Positions 11,623 to 24,299 of a DNA stretch of 64,000 nt are shown here, piece by piece. The position numbers were made by a program, and so were the translations under genes. The DNA comes from Tomocerus qinae (lineage: Eukaryota > Arthropoda > Collembola > Entomobryomorpha > Tomoceridae), in NCBI GenBank assembly GCA_020055645.1, contig CM034546.1, positions 69,998,001 to 70,062,000 on the forward strand, read 5' to 3'. Numbering within the stretch: position 1 is the first letter of the stretch; each line of letters starts with the position of its first letter. The notes under the pieces are model-generated. The model was given only the letters and a program-made list of their open reading frames with translations, had not been told where the DNA came from and made no database searches.

Positions 11623-13439
11623 AATATAATTTTAACCCTATATGGTGTGTCAATATTTTCACTAATAAGTACAGAGTTTCATAAACTGCTAAACTTTTAA
11701 ACTTAACAATCAATACTAATAGTAGTTCAATAAGTTACCGAAAATCATAAAATATTAAACAGTGATAAAATACTTTAGGGAAATAGTTTTAAATTCTTAT
11801 CAAAGTGGGTTAACTGTAAGTAACGAATTGCATGAATTATGATTATTGTACTATTTACATAATATATAAATATATAACGTACTGCTATACTGCTTTTATC
11901 TGAAATGAAAATATTCTACGTAGCAATAGCAGTAGACACTTACAGTTACAGTAGATCTACCTTTATGATATTATTATCACCATTAACTGAACCGACAGTT
12001 TTTGGCTGTAACTTAACTGAACTCAGAAACATGTAAATATAAAAAATGTGCCAGAAAGACGAATTTTAAAGTTTTTAGAGCCGTTCTTTTAGATTTAGTG
12101 GCCACTTCACCACGTATACACCAATTATAATTGCCAATGTCTTCTTTAGACATTCCTTCGAATATTATAACCACATCGCTCATAGGTTTAAGTGTTCCTA
12201 CTTGTTTCCTAGAGTGTAAATACCAGACGAAATGTCAAATACTAATGTCAAGAAATTAAACTTAAACCCTCTGAGGTATTGTCGAAAGTGACTTACCTGA
12301 CTATCAATACCTGGTAAGTATGTATAAATTATATATTAGGCCAGACTATTCGACGAAAATGAGCAAGGCCAACCAATAAAGCCGAGTGCGCCTTTCCAGG
12401 GAACTCGAAAGTCATAAAATTCATTCTAGACTAGGGAAAAAGGAACTTTTTTCCCTTAAAAAAGGTATATTGTATCACGAAAGCACCTAACGGAGTTGCA
12501 TGCCTACTTTTCGGCGCTCTACGTGACAGTAAAATAAAAGATTTTGAAAAATGGCTAATTTTTTGATGTAGCAATGCCCCATTTAATTTCGCTGAACTTA
12601 AAAAATTCAGTGAAAGTTATTATGCAAAAAAGGACGGATTCAAATAAAATTATTAAAGTAGTCCTTTTTGTTTTTTGTAAAAAGGAGTAGGTACCTTTTT
12701 TGTTTCCTGTTTTAATTTATCCAATGCAAAATCAAAACTATGATAATTTTTTTCAATATCATTTAATTATTTTAGTGATCAAGTTCTAGCTTTCCAGCAC
12801 AATATTCCAAAATTTTAAGCAATAAAAATGTTAAAAAGCTTCGTTATTTATGCTTGCTATAGATATAGACACACCTAATTAAATATTTACAAGGTTTACT
12901 CTTACATACCAATTCTTCTAGGTAATTTAAACACTTAAATAACATACGTTTTACAAGGACCACTAAATGCCTTCTCTCCACGTAGGTGTTAGCTCTCCGT
13001 GTTGGTGAAAGTCACATTTCAAGCATGCTTATTTCTTTTACCTAACCTAATATTTGTGCTTCGCCTTCGAGTGATTATTTAACACTCCATTTCGCGTAGT
13101 CAAATGGACTCAAAGGTCTATTAAAGCAAACAATAACCTATATTATACAGAACTACATACTTGTTTAACTTTCTGAGGAATAAAGGAATGAGTCCGACAA
13201 ATTGGCGACGATTGTGCAAATAGTATGGTTTAAAACTTATATAAATAATAACGAGTTTTGACATTTCACTTGATTGCTTATTCGCTTAGCTTCATTTCTA
13301 CGTAATATCGATTTATTATATTATTTTATCCTCGGCTACTTTGAGCTGAATCTTTGCTAAAGCTATAACTAGGATTTTACTACTCGTTATATTATGTATT
13401 AAAAAGAAATAATTTTGTTTAAAAAAATCAATTAATAAT
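11623..13439. other. Intergenic, no gene seen
   Basis: AT-rich sequence upstream of the IR gene. A segment near 12430-12715 has GGAAAAAGGAAC-type and GGTACCTTTTTTGTTTCCTG-type ends that resemble the MITE at 2578-2838, but no target duplication was found. Otherwise nothing recognised. Confidence 0.4.
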
Positions 13440-14838
13440 TTATTTCTTATCGAATGTAACAATTTTGGCACAGACACCTTCCTTTTGAAGTAAAGTGCCT
13501 TCGGGGCAACCTGCTGGCTTTGAAATGCTCACGGAGTCTGCAATCACACATATAGGTTTTCCTTCTAAGCAAACTGGCTCATATAGTATCTCTCCTGTAA
13601 TAAACGCTTTTTTATTTCCTTCACACAGTTCGGTGTCGGCTGTATTTGTTTTATAACATTTTCCCCCGTAACTAAAGTAGAAATCCCAAAAATCGTAATC
13701 TGATGCAGGTTTGGAATACGGACATGGACTTCTTTGACATTCAGAATCACCTTCTTCATTCGGAACAACCCACTCTCCCTTCTGACAGGGCCCCTAAAAT
13801 AGTATTATCAAAGCAAAATGATCTAATTAATTATATTTATGCAGTTTCAATTTAATTGTACTATTTTTATGAAAAATTGTGTAAACTGAAATTTTAAAAG
13901 TAAACTGCTTAAGTATATAGATTTTAATGTACATTTTAAAGCAAACATTATTACCTGGTCTTACCTGATCATAAATAAAATAGCATCTGTCTGTTTCAGT
14001 CCAGTAAATCAAAGGTCGATTACATCTTTGATATTCTGAGTCGCACAGACAAACACCATTACTGGTGTCATTCTCTCTGTATAATCGCATGAACTTGCCA
14101 CAAGGTCCCTGGGGTGGTAGTTCTCCCGATTGTTGCCCATGGTAAGTTTGGGTTCTGTTATAGAATAAGTATATTCCCAGTCCCAGGCTAGGAATCTCAA
14201 AACTGTAATTGCAAAAATTTCTTTATTAAAATTGTCTCAATTTTATACCATAAAAAGGTTACACTAAAAATGACTAAAATACCAAAAAATGGCAACCAGG
14301 TAAAAAGTATTTACAAAATCGTTTTGAGCATCGAAACTTTTACATGGGACGAGACTACATTTTAACCCTCTGTTACCATTGTACTGGTTTTATCGTAAAA
14401 AAATTGTCCACTACTTAGTATAGGTTATAAGATATTCTGCTGTGGAGTTTAGGGGTTCATATTATACAATTTATAGAACAAAAACCAAAAACTATTTTTT
14501 TCTTGAATGTTGTCTGCTTATTATTTTACCACTATTGTAATTGTAATACTAAATAAAATGATAATGCTGGAACCATTTAATATTGTTTATCAGGGATAAT
14601 GTACGTACTTATTGATAACTATATCTGTCTGATCATGAACCGTTGCCTCTGTATTTTCGTCAGAAAATGCTTCGGGACTGTTTCCTGGAACTTCTCCAGC
14701 AGACAGTTCTTCAATATTTTCTTTGGCTGATTCTTTACTATTGTTTTCAATTGTAGCAGTCTATATTCCAGGTGGGTACGTTAAGCACGACAGAATAACC
14801 AAAACACAGGTAACTGTTTTTGTGTTCGTTTTGCAGAA
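13440..14838 (-). CDS. Secreted Cys-rich protein, DUF4789-like
   Basis: Exons 13965-14202 and 13440-13793 join in phase 0 and read through to a TAA. They hold two GPC-type modules (QGPCGKFMRLYREN and DQGPCQKGEWVVPNEEGD) and many cysteines spaced as in arthropod DUF4789 proteins, which are secreted and of unknown function. Upstream there are two candidate exons. One (about 14838 down to 14790) encodes a signal-peptide-like stretch (TKTVTCVLVILSCLT) that can splice from AC^GTACCC straight to 14202 in frame. The other (14760-14617) encodes an acidic spacer (ENIEELSAGEVPGNSPEAF) that also splices in frame to 14202, but it follows the signal exon directly through an in-frame TAG at 14761-14763. 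So either the exons are alternatives or the long form is broken. The initiator Met was not found. Confidence 0.6.
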
Positions 14839-17800
14839 CTAGAAAACATAATAAAATCTCATTGGATAATAATTTCTGCCTATTTGTTTTTATGATACCT
14901 AATGGAAATGTTGTTATGACCCAAATACAATCGGATAAGAAAAATAATCCATTTTACCATAATTAAAAATTTTAGAAAATAAATAAGTGTAGATATAATG
15001 TAATGATATAACTAAATTAATGTACCTACACTAATTAGGATGTAATGAATCAATAAAATTACTTTATACTTATAATTATTAAACCCCAAAAAGATCTTGT
15101 TGCTACATAGACGCTATTTTGAAACTGAAAATCTATTTAAAATCGCTCAATTATATACGTATAATAAGGATCAAAGCCTAGAATGCTAATTCTAGGTGCA
15201 TCTCCGATATTGGTATGTATTGAATTGAAAGTAAAAGTGTTAACATGTCTAGCGTCTAGACTTCATATTGGAGATGGACTGTAAACTACTTTAGTAGAAA
15301 ACGAACTACTTAAAATCAAGAAACGAGTTTTTTATATGCTATTATTGCAATTCTTGGCTTATCAAAGCCCCGCTGGCAAAATTACGTAAACATACGTACA
15401 GAATCCTATGATTAAGAATGCAGTTGAAAATCTGCCAACCGCAAGTTTGATGCAAATAGTAAAAGTATAGCAGAGCTACATAGATTTCTGAGAAATGTTG
15501 TTTTACACTTTCAGACGAACGTTGCCGTCTTGCAAAGTAGCGATGGAGATTTATTGATGGATGATTGGTATTAGGATAAAATGCACTAGGTTGAAGGTTA
15601 ATTAAGAAGTGATAGAATAACAATATGCATATTTACTGTTTCTGTACATCATTATTTCATCGATCGATGCAAATTTACATATACCAATTTTTGATATTGA
15701 TAGGGAAATACCACTTGCCCATGTCAGTCACTACCCTATGTCTCAGTGATTTATATATTATGAAGATAATAATATGATTGCTTCCTAACAATGGTAGAAT
15801 AACATCATGAATCATGTTTGAATAACGCATCAACAGTATTTTAGCAGAAATGTAGGTTAAAGATCGAATTATATTTTTTATATTGTCGAAGTTCTAAAAC
15901 ATTTACTGTCTTACATTTCCCCCATAGCCACTAATTACTATCTACCTATAATATGATCATGTAGAATTAAAAAGTCCATTATTAGAGTTTATCGTCAAGT
16001 TGTTTATAATTTGTTTTTATACTATATCCTGTTCTCTATTTCTTATAGTAATTAAGGAACGTCAGTTGCAATGTCATCAATGAAATCTATTCATCGACCA
16101 TCACATTTGGAATAAAGAATAGTTAATGTCTATTATTGACCAAATAAGACAAAATTTGGATTCGAAACCATAGAACTTCCTCTATTTTAAGCATTTGCGA
16201 ATTTTTATTCCAAGTAAGACACATCAAAGATTAAAGTATGTAGTTTTTAAGTAGGTATTTTATCCCAAGACTGACAGAGATATTTATCCTCTATGTTTTT
16301 ACTATTATTTTTAAAAAAATCACGGAAAACTAATTCAGAAAAGTACCTAAAAGGAATTTAAATCCATTAAAACATCAATGAATTTTCTCAAACGAACTTC
16401 TTGACCTTGTTCTTTGAGACAGAAGTTTATAGTCTATGTTACATGCAGAATGCATGTGTTTAATTCTCTTGCATGTTAGTAAGGAGCAATTGCAGTAACA
16501 AAAGACAAGGCCGTGCTGATTGAGTGATTTTGATCTGTTCTTTAGTACCTATCTTACCTATGTTCGCACATCAATAAAATCTCAGCATTGCATTTAGTAT
16601 ATTGTCTCCTTTCTTGTGTTGGTTGCGTGCTGATTATTCACTATTGTCAGTTGTAATAAGATAAACGAAACCATGAGTTGGATGAGTGCTAATATGTTAC
16701 GACTTTAATGACATTTCAAGCTGCAAGCGTTGACAGAATTAGTTTGTGTAAATTCTGTTTGATATTCTGTGATAAATATTTAACATAAAATATAATATTA
16801 TGTTCATATTTCAATAATTTTTAATCATATTGTCTTTATAGTTTTAATTAACAAAGCCTCAATCGTATTCTTTTGTTTCAATGTTCAATTTATACACAAT
16901 TTGTAATAAATATGTTCTATTATTAATTTATAATTAATATATAATGTATTTTTAGTATGTTATCATCAATCCATGTAAATGACTGATTAGAGATTACTGA
17001 TTGATCTTACAGATTTGATTGAACTTCCAATTCCAATGCTATTTTTCTTATTCACCTGATTTGATTCAAGTTAAAAATAGAACTAAAAAGGTTTATTATC
17101 AGTTGTATATAAAAAGCACACCTGCGTAAGGATCTTACAGATAAAGTCTGCTATCGTTTTTCTAATGGATGACTTTTAGCTTGCCCCAAATTTCTATGCA
17201 CAATGATTTTTATTACAATAGGTAGGTAATGTCATGTTCATATAACATTAGACTATCATAAAGTGTTACGTGTAGGCATAGCAAGGAAAGGTTGAGTATT
17301 ATTTTTTAAGCCATTAATTTCTTACTAAAGATGTTAATCGTAAAATGCATTGTTTTTATTATTATACACGTGCATATAAGCAGGAAATTATGTTTAAAAT
17401 TGTTGTTATACTGAATTATGATGCATTAAAGAGTTAAGACATAAGACAGTGTAGTTTTATATAGGCAGTTATAGTAAAATCTTCATTGTAATGAGTAGTT
17501 CCAACTTAATTTTCCTGTAAAATTTGTATTTTATAAGTTTAGAAGCTATCAAATAGTATTAAACAAAACTTCCAACTATTTCCAGCTGTGGATTTATCTT
17601 TAGTGTTATATCTCCAATAGTAGTTTCAGATCTAGCATTTTAATGTTCCCAGAAGTTATAATTTATTTTGTATCTAGTACCTAGTATAATATTATGCTGC
17701 TTATTAAGCAGAACCGGTCCTACTGATACATGTTAAAACCATTCGTGTAGTTCTGAGTTCCAAACAAGTTCCAGACAGACAATTCGTACATCATTGGTAC

Positions 17801-17844
17801 CAAGCAGAGAATTCAATGTTTCAAATAGTTTTTAAAGCGGTAAC
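14839..17844. other. Intergenic, no gene seen
   Basis: 3 kb of AT-rich DNA between the DUF4789-like gene and the flavoprotein gene. The largest open frame (15342-15623, minus) has no domain or signal peptide. No transposon ends, RNA gene or obvious TATA element were recognised. Confidence 0.4.
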
Positions 17845-20695
17845 ATGGCACTACTCATAATCACAGCTGTAGCAACTTTAATACTTCTTCCAGCAATATT
17901 TACTAAATTATCGCTATGGCCATTTGGACCGTCCATAAATCCGTAAGTTTTTATTCTACAGGTTGCATTATTTATATTGAAAGTTAATTTGATTGATTTC
18001 TGAGGTTTTTTGTACTACAGATTGCCACATTTGAGTTACACGTCTTACCTTCAAAATCCTGTTTGTCTCCCAAGTGAAAATATTCGTTATCCTAAAACCC
18101 AAGAAGATGTTGTTGCTATTGTTAAGGAAGCTATATCTAGAAAAACTACTGTTAAAGCCTTTGGACATCGACATTCTATGACTGATATTATCTGCACTGA
18201 TGGAATTCCAGTGGATATGAGAGGAATTCAGGGAATCTTTTACAATGCACAAGATGAGACGGCGACTGTTGGGACTGGAGTTTATCTTTATGACTTTGCA
18301 ACTTACTTGAGAGAGCGAGGAAGAGCGTTGAGAACTGTTCCAGGATTTGGAAATATTACTATTGGAGGAGCTGTGGGAACTGGAGCACATGGATCATCAA
18401 TTAGATACAATTCTTCTATTTCGGAACAAGTCGTTGGACTCACCATTGTCGATGGACGGGGACAGTTGAGGAAAATTGACAAAGAAGAAGATTTAAAAGC
18501 ATTCCGTATCCATTTAGGTCTTCTAGGAATAGTGCTAGATTTAACTCTGGCCACAGTGCCATTATATAAAGTGCTAGCTCATAACTACGTCGCCAGTGAA
18601 GACATTTTGACAGATGAAAGAATCATTGACATTGCAAAAAATACTGATCAAGCCTCAGTTTATTGGTTCCCATCACTCAAACAAGTAAGAAACGAAAATA
18701 ATCTAAATTTTCGTGTGTAGAAGTTAAGGTTTCTATTATTAAGTCTACTTACAAATTTTTCATAAAACTGACAAAATATGCAGAAATTTGTAAAAATGTA
18801 TACGAAGGTTTTCTGAAGTATGTTTCTAAAAATAGGTATTGGATACAGAAATGTTATTCTTCGGAATTTTAAAGGAAATTAAAAAGTTCTAATGATGAAT
18901 CAAGATTTAATTGTAATCGACGAAATTAAACTATGAACGTATACCGTAATAAATTTATACAGTGCTATGGTTTATTTTTTGTCAGAGGATTATTTATCTA
19001 ACTACTTCACTTACAAAATTCGGCTTCTTCTCTCCGTTTACTCTTAAATTCAGTTTAATTATAAAAATGTTTTTGACGCAGGTTGTAATTGCAAACTGGA
19101 CGATAGTGGATGTGAGTACTGAAGGGGATGCTTGGAGCAACGACCATGTACCACCAACTTCAGAAACATTTAACATTCTTGGGGTATCTGGAGCGGAAGT
19201 GTTGCAGGAAATGAAATCCTTGTCGGGATTAAATTTAATGGAATTGTACTGTCAACAAGTTTTAATTAGAACAGTTCCGGATTTCGTTCCAATTTACACT
19301 GAAGACGGAGTTCATGTCAAAAATCCTGCTGTTGGATATTACGATTTAATGTTTGCTCCTATTTGTAAAGATAGTGGCTATTATCAATGTTTTTGGTTCC
19401 ACGGACCAAACCACAACATTACATTGATAGACAATGAATTTTCACTCCCTCTTGATCTACTTCCAAGATTTATCATCACAATTAAAGACATTCTTTACAA
19501 AAGTCCTGCAGCTTTTCCATTATTTGGGATGCTGATGAGATTTTCAAAATCTTCAAAGACGTATATGTCATCCAGCTATGGTCGTGACTCCTGCCACTTT
19601 GAATTCTACACAATGAAAAGGAAAAATGCATACGAAAATCCCAGCGTGAGCTTGGCTGCTTATCAAACTATGACTCAAACTCTGGTACAAAAAATTATGT
19701 TTGAAAATTATACAAATTGGAATATTTGTAAATATATCTACAATAATAATTTAATGAAAGGCCAATGAAAAATTTTTCAGTGAGGAAAGTATTAAATGAT
19801 GTACCCTTAACTAAACAAGACATAATGCTAATTTGTTGAAACGATAGGTAGCGTTTAGTATTCGAATGGAGGAAAACAATATATTTAGTTGAAAATAAGT
19901 TTTCAACTAAGTAAACTGCTAATCGAAACGTTTACCAAATTATTTTTTAAATCAAAGATTAACTGTCGAGATTTTCAATCGTCCGGGATAACTTTCTTAC
20001 AATTTATTTTAAATCGACATGAATAGAAAATCTTGTTTATATTAATTGTTTAAAAATGTTCAGTGGAAAACTAAAATTTCTTGAATTACAGTATTTATAA
20101 GTTTCAGATTCAACGTTTTTCCAAGATCAGAGTATCTACCATAATTAGCTCTATGCAGCACAGATTGTACATCTATCCTAATTTTTAAGTTCAATATTGT
20201 TTTGAATAATTTCAGACCAGGGATTATAATGGACGATCTCATTGGGGGAAATCTGGACTGCATTATCACAGTAGCGAAATGATTTCCATGAAGTTAGATC
20301 CTCAAGCCCGTTCTTTGTTTACAGCTAAAATGAAAGAGTATGACCCGGAAGGAATTTTCATGAACAGTTTTGGCCATCGATTGAATGGAGACGGATTCAA
20401 AATTGATACAGATCCTGCCATAACTCATTGTGCTCTTTTAGAGAACTGTGTCTGCTCTAAAAATGACGATTGTGCCAATGGCCAGATCTGCACGCACGTT
20501 GATGGATACCCGAACTACAGAGTATGTGATAACGTTAACTATTCCAATGCTCCAATCCGAAATTTACGTCCAACTAATATTCCCAACTCCAGCTTCAATA
20601 GTCTAGAGCAACTGCTATGCTCATCTGAATTGGGTTCCTCAATTACCTTTAATAGTACAATTAATTGCAACAATCATAGAATAAGTAGGAAATAA
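17845..20695 (+). CDS. L-gulonolactone oxidase-like FAD-linked aldonolactone oxidase
   Basis: Four exons: 17845-17942, 18021-18684, 19082-19684, 20216-20695. Phases close to 615 codons (614 aa), similar to plant GULLO proteins (about 600 aa) and longer than vertebrate GULO (440). Residues 1-25 form a hydrophobic N-terminal signal or anchor. The VAO-type FAD-binding domain covers about 40-230, with FGHRHSMTDIICTDG (the His region used for FAD attachment in GULO) and GAVGTGAHGSS. The ALO domain follows, with YGRDSCHFEF and the family's HWxK motif as RSHWGKSG. The C-terminus has a Cys cluster (CALLENCVCSKNDDC ... YRVC) like the tail of plant gulonolactone oxidases. The expected reaction is L-gulono-1,4-lactone to ascorbate precursor using O2, on the secretory/ER side; substrate preference is inferred. 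It looks intact, with an AATAAA overlapping the stop. Confidence 0.88.
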
Positions 20696-21540
20696 ACACT
20701 AATAAAATTTGTTTTTGTAGTTTTTGTACCGTAATTTCTAATAATGTTTAAGAAAACTGCTTTGACTTTTATGTTACATAATTAGTCAACCTATATTAAG
20801 AGCATTTAAAGTTGAACTGATGTATAAAAATTAACTTCAGGACCTCTTAAGCTTTATTGTGATTTTGAACCTTATAATGAATTGGATATTGGATAACATA
20901 CTGTTTGTTAATAACATAATATTATTGTGTTGAATACAGTCAATTTGTTATATGGCAATAAATCAATAGATAAAACGTTAATCGGAAAAATGCTTCCCCA
21001 GCTAAATGTATTATTAGCTTGAACGAATAAAATTAGCACAATATTACTTCTGGACTTTACCAATAAATTAATAATTGACATTTTAACTCAATTAAGGTTG
21101 ATATATTATTTTGTATATTATTTTATATTATTTTTGATATAGAAATATTATTTTTAGTACTATGTACCATTACATGAGTTTATCTAGGCTTTCTCCTTGC
21201 GTTGGATCCATATTGTACAATGTTTGTGCCATTATATTCATTACATTAAATATCAATTACATTAGACCTAAAATGACAAGACCTTATATTTCAACACGAT
21301 ACACTGATAACCATGCTCATTAGTTTGTGTTAAATTACCTAAAATGATATTAAGTATTTTGAGTTTACTAATCCCTTTTAATTCTTCAGTGGGAAGAAAG
21401 GACCTTTCACTAATTAGGTACGCTGGATGGAGAAAGGAGGAGGCGTTTCTGGTAGTGAAAGGCTACGTGTTGCTACACGTCCGAAAAGAAGGGGGCGTTT
21501 TCTCGGTTAATAATAACAACGAAGTAGTACAATTTATGTA
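20696..21540. other. GULO-like 3' flank and intergenic DNA
   Basis: AT-rich DNA with AATAAA-type signals right after the stop at 20695. From about 21400 the sequence is conserved with the promoter of the second NHL gene (see the promoter entry). Nothing else seen. Confidence 0.45.
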
Positions 21541-21600
21541 TGTTGAAATGGACCCTTCGGATACATATAAAAGGCCTCCGAGTCCGTTCGGTCTTCATAG
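21400..21600 (+). promoter_or_regulatory. NHL gene core promoter, TATA box and GC boxes
   Basis: A TATA box TATAAAAG lies at 21566-21573, about 30 bp before a likely start near GTCTTCATAGCAG. Upstream are two GC-box-like motifs, GGAGGCGGCGTTTC and GGGGGCGTTTTC. The same order is found upstream of the paralogue at 46503-48045 (minus; TATAAAAG near 48290), while surrounding intergenic DNA differs, which supports function. A 5'UTR intron runs from about 21714 to 21821, ending right before the ATG. Confidence 0.7.
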
Positions 21601-21821
21601 CAGTTTTTGCTCTTCCACAAACTACAACTCTTCTCCTAAAATACTCTTGACCTTCGTTTTACCTTTTCCTTCAACTTCGTGTCCTTGTTCCAGATTTGTT
21701 TTGAATATTTCAGTAAGTTAATTTCAATTTTTTCAAGTTTCAATGAAAATTTGTTTTGTTTTTCAGGTTTTCATTGAATTAGATTACATTTGTTTATGAA
21801 TATTTTTTTGCATATTTTCAG

Positions 21822-23387
21822 ATGGAGACAACTGTTGAGCGGCCGTCCAGTCTGGAAGCTGACATGAATTTCTTTCTGCCATCTGATCTTTTTGGCGATG
21901 GACGAGATGCTGCTGAATACTCTTCACTTGCTTTGGCCCCACCTGAGGAGGAGGAGTATGGAGCGACGAGGCTTGCGGATCTTGTGCAGGCATTCACGTT
22001 GACTGAAGAGGAAGTGTGTGGGAGTGTGGAGCTGAAGATGGGGGATGTGGAGCATTTGAAAGACGAGGTTTGCGAATTCTGGATGGATGGAAGGAGCTTG
22101 GAGAAGATGGACCTGAAGACCTTGGATTGCTACGTGAGGAGCCCTTCCAGTGCCCGGTATCCTGTCCAGCTGGAACTCAAGTCCTCTCGGGTTTCGTGTG
22201 TCTATCGACCTCTGGAGTGCGGACCCCATACGGCTATCCTCGTCATTCGGGACCGCATCCAGTCTTCGCTCTCCTTCCACGTCTCCAGAAACTACTCGCT
22301 CCAACTTTATCCTGTCGTCTCTCTCCATATCCAGCTCGACCAATCCACCGGACAACACCTCACACGCAAACCCTGGGGAATCGCCACCAGCAACAACACC
22401 GAACAGGTACTTAAATACAAGCTCTTCCTTTTTATAACTTGTGGCTATTAAATATAGTTAAAACAATTAATTTTTAATGAAGTCAATTTTTGCGTGTTTT
22501 TATAAGCATTCACAAATGATATAATAATAATATTTGGTTAATTCTGTTTGTTGCTTACAGCTGGGGATCTGTGATCGGGAGAAGCACGAGGTTCTTATTT
22601 TCCGTCCTGATGGAGAATTGGACTTTCGGTTCGGATCGTACGGAGCTGGTGATGGGGAGTTCAAACGTCCGATTGCCATGGCGTTTGACTGTGCTGGAGA
22701 TCGTCTTGTTGTAGTGGACAAGGACAACCATCGGATTCAGATCTTCACTTCCACCGGACAATTCATTTCTTCCTTCGGGAGTCGTGGACGTCGTCCGGGC
22801 CAATTCAAATATCCGTGGGATGTCGCCGTTTCTAAAGATGGACAACTGATCGTCGTCGCCGACTCCAGAAACGCCCGCATCCAGTTCTTCGACTCTACCG
22901 GCCGATACATCAGTCAACACCGCGGACAGTTGCAGTACCCGAGAGGAGTCGCCTTCGACAAAACAGGTAACTTAATTAATTATTCTTCTTTTACTTAGAC
23001 TTTGCGTAGGTTTCTTGTTTTATTAAATAATTGAGTCTAATGGGTGGGAACTGTTTTTTGTTGATTATAGGAGACACTGTGTTCGTGACGGACTTCAATC
23101 TGCATTGCATGTTGAAGGTGGAGGTGAGGAGCGGGAGGAGCCAAGTTCTAGTTAACAACTCTCTTCTTCGGCGCCCATCTGGACTCGACGTGGATATCTG
23201 TGGCAACGTCATCGTCTGCGATTCCAGGAACCACTCGCTCAAAGTCTTCAACCCGTCCTCCGGAAAACTTGTCCAGACCATCCACTCCGTTGGCAACAAA
23301 CACCTGGACCTCCCTTTGGATATTTCCGTCATGCGTGCTGGATATCTCGCCGTTCTCGACCTCAACGGACGAGTCAGGATCTTCTAG
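21822..23387 (+). CDS. Filamin/NHL-repeat protein, copy A (TRIM71/wech-type)
   Basis: Exons 21822-22406, 22561-22966 and 23071-23387 close in phase to 436 codons (435 aa). An acidic N-terminus (1-100, APPEEEEYG) has no RING or B-box. Residues about 105-180 look like a degenerate filamin repeat (YVRSPSSARYPVQLEL, YRPLECGPHTAILVIRD). About six NHL repeats then form a beta-propeller, with typical blades such as VVVDKDNHRIQIFTSTGQF and VVADSRNARIQFFDSTG. NHL propellers of LIN-41/TRIM71/Brat bind RNA or proteins; with no RING this copy should be an adaptor or RNA-binding form, not a ubiquitin ligase. The ATG follows the 5'UTR intron acceptor directly. The 3' flank is repeated at many places in the window. 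It is paralogous to 46503-48045 and partly to 25080-25663. Confidence 0.85.
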
Positions 23388-23766
23388 CCAATCAACACTC
23401 TTTTGTCCTCTTCAGTTTACTTCAATCTAATTTATTTTGAAACATTTCATAACTTCATTGTTTGTAAATATCATTTTTTAATTTTGACAAATATAATTTT
23501 TGTTTATTGTCTGTACATTATGGTTCTTTTGATGTAATAACTTTTTATAATAAATGACTATTATTGAGAAGCTACTTACTTTTATTTATTCATTCATCAT
23601 TTTTACTCTCAGAGCCATTTAGGTAGGAACTTTCAGGTTTCAGCAGATTTTTTGGCATTAGCTTTTAGTTCATTTTCCTAAATAATAGATAGATAAACCG
23701 GTTATTACGATAAAATTAACATTATTTCATATTTATGTTCATCCCGGCCAATCTGTTTAGGAATTA

Positions 23767-23937
23767 GACCTGTTTTATACTTCTCACTTTCACTTCACTT
23801 TCACGTTTTGTGACGTCACTACAGTTAATTTGTAATTAGCAAAAAATATGTTTCCAATATGGTTTCCAACGTAATGACGTCATTTTGACATCACTAAACG
23901 TTCAAGTGAAGTAAAAGTGAGAAGTATAAAACAGGCA
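23767..23937. mobile_element. Palindromic MITE, TTA target (Harbinger-like)
   Basis: 171 bp, almost wholly inverted: the first 36 bp (GACCTGTTTTATACTTCTCA...) match the reverse complement of the last (TGCCTGTTTTATACTTCTCA...). The flanks are TTA on both sides (23764-23766, 23938-23940), the target of PIF/Harbinger elements. It contains TGACGTCA-like palindromes. Inserted in the 3' flank of NHL copy A. Confidence 0.75.
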
Positions 23938-24299
23938 TTAAACGTGAAATCAAGTCAAATTAACTTGGTCCGTTCTGCTGCAAATAATTTGATATTGGTC
24001 AAGGCTTGAGTCCAGAGATATTTCAAAAAAAGATTTGATAGTTTAATGTGATATCATGTGAGCCCATTAAAACATGAAAAATAATGTTTGTTTTAACATT
24101 ATAATAAGGGTGCACCTGCTTGAAATGAAAACGTTAAAACGGAAGTTATCTTAGCGTTCGCACCAGAATAGAAATGAACCTTCCAGTTGCCCGATTAGTA
24201 ACTCATTAAAAGTAACGCATGCGAAGAGCCGGATGTGAAAACACTTAGAAAGATTCAATACTATTATGGGCCACATTTGTTCGAAAAACCAAAAACAAA

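Noticed and set aside
12430-12715. Second copy of the CAGGGAAC MITE
   Set aside because: Ends are only loosely similar and the flanks show no 8-bp duplication; mentioned but not called.
23767-23937. cAMP-response (TGACGTCA) enhancer downstream of NHL copy A
   Set aside because: The palindromes belong to the inverted ends of a MITE and are absent from the flanks of the other NHL copies.
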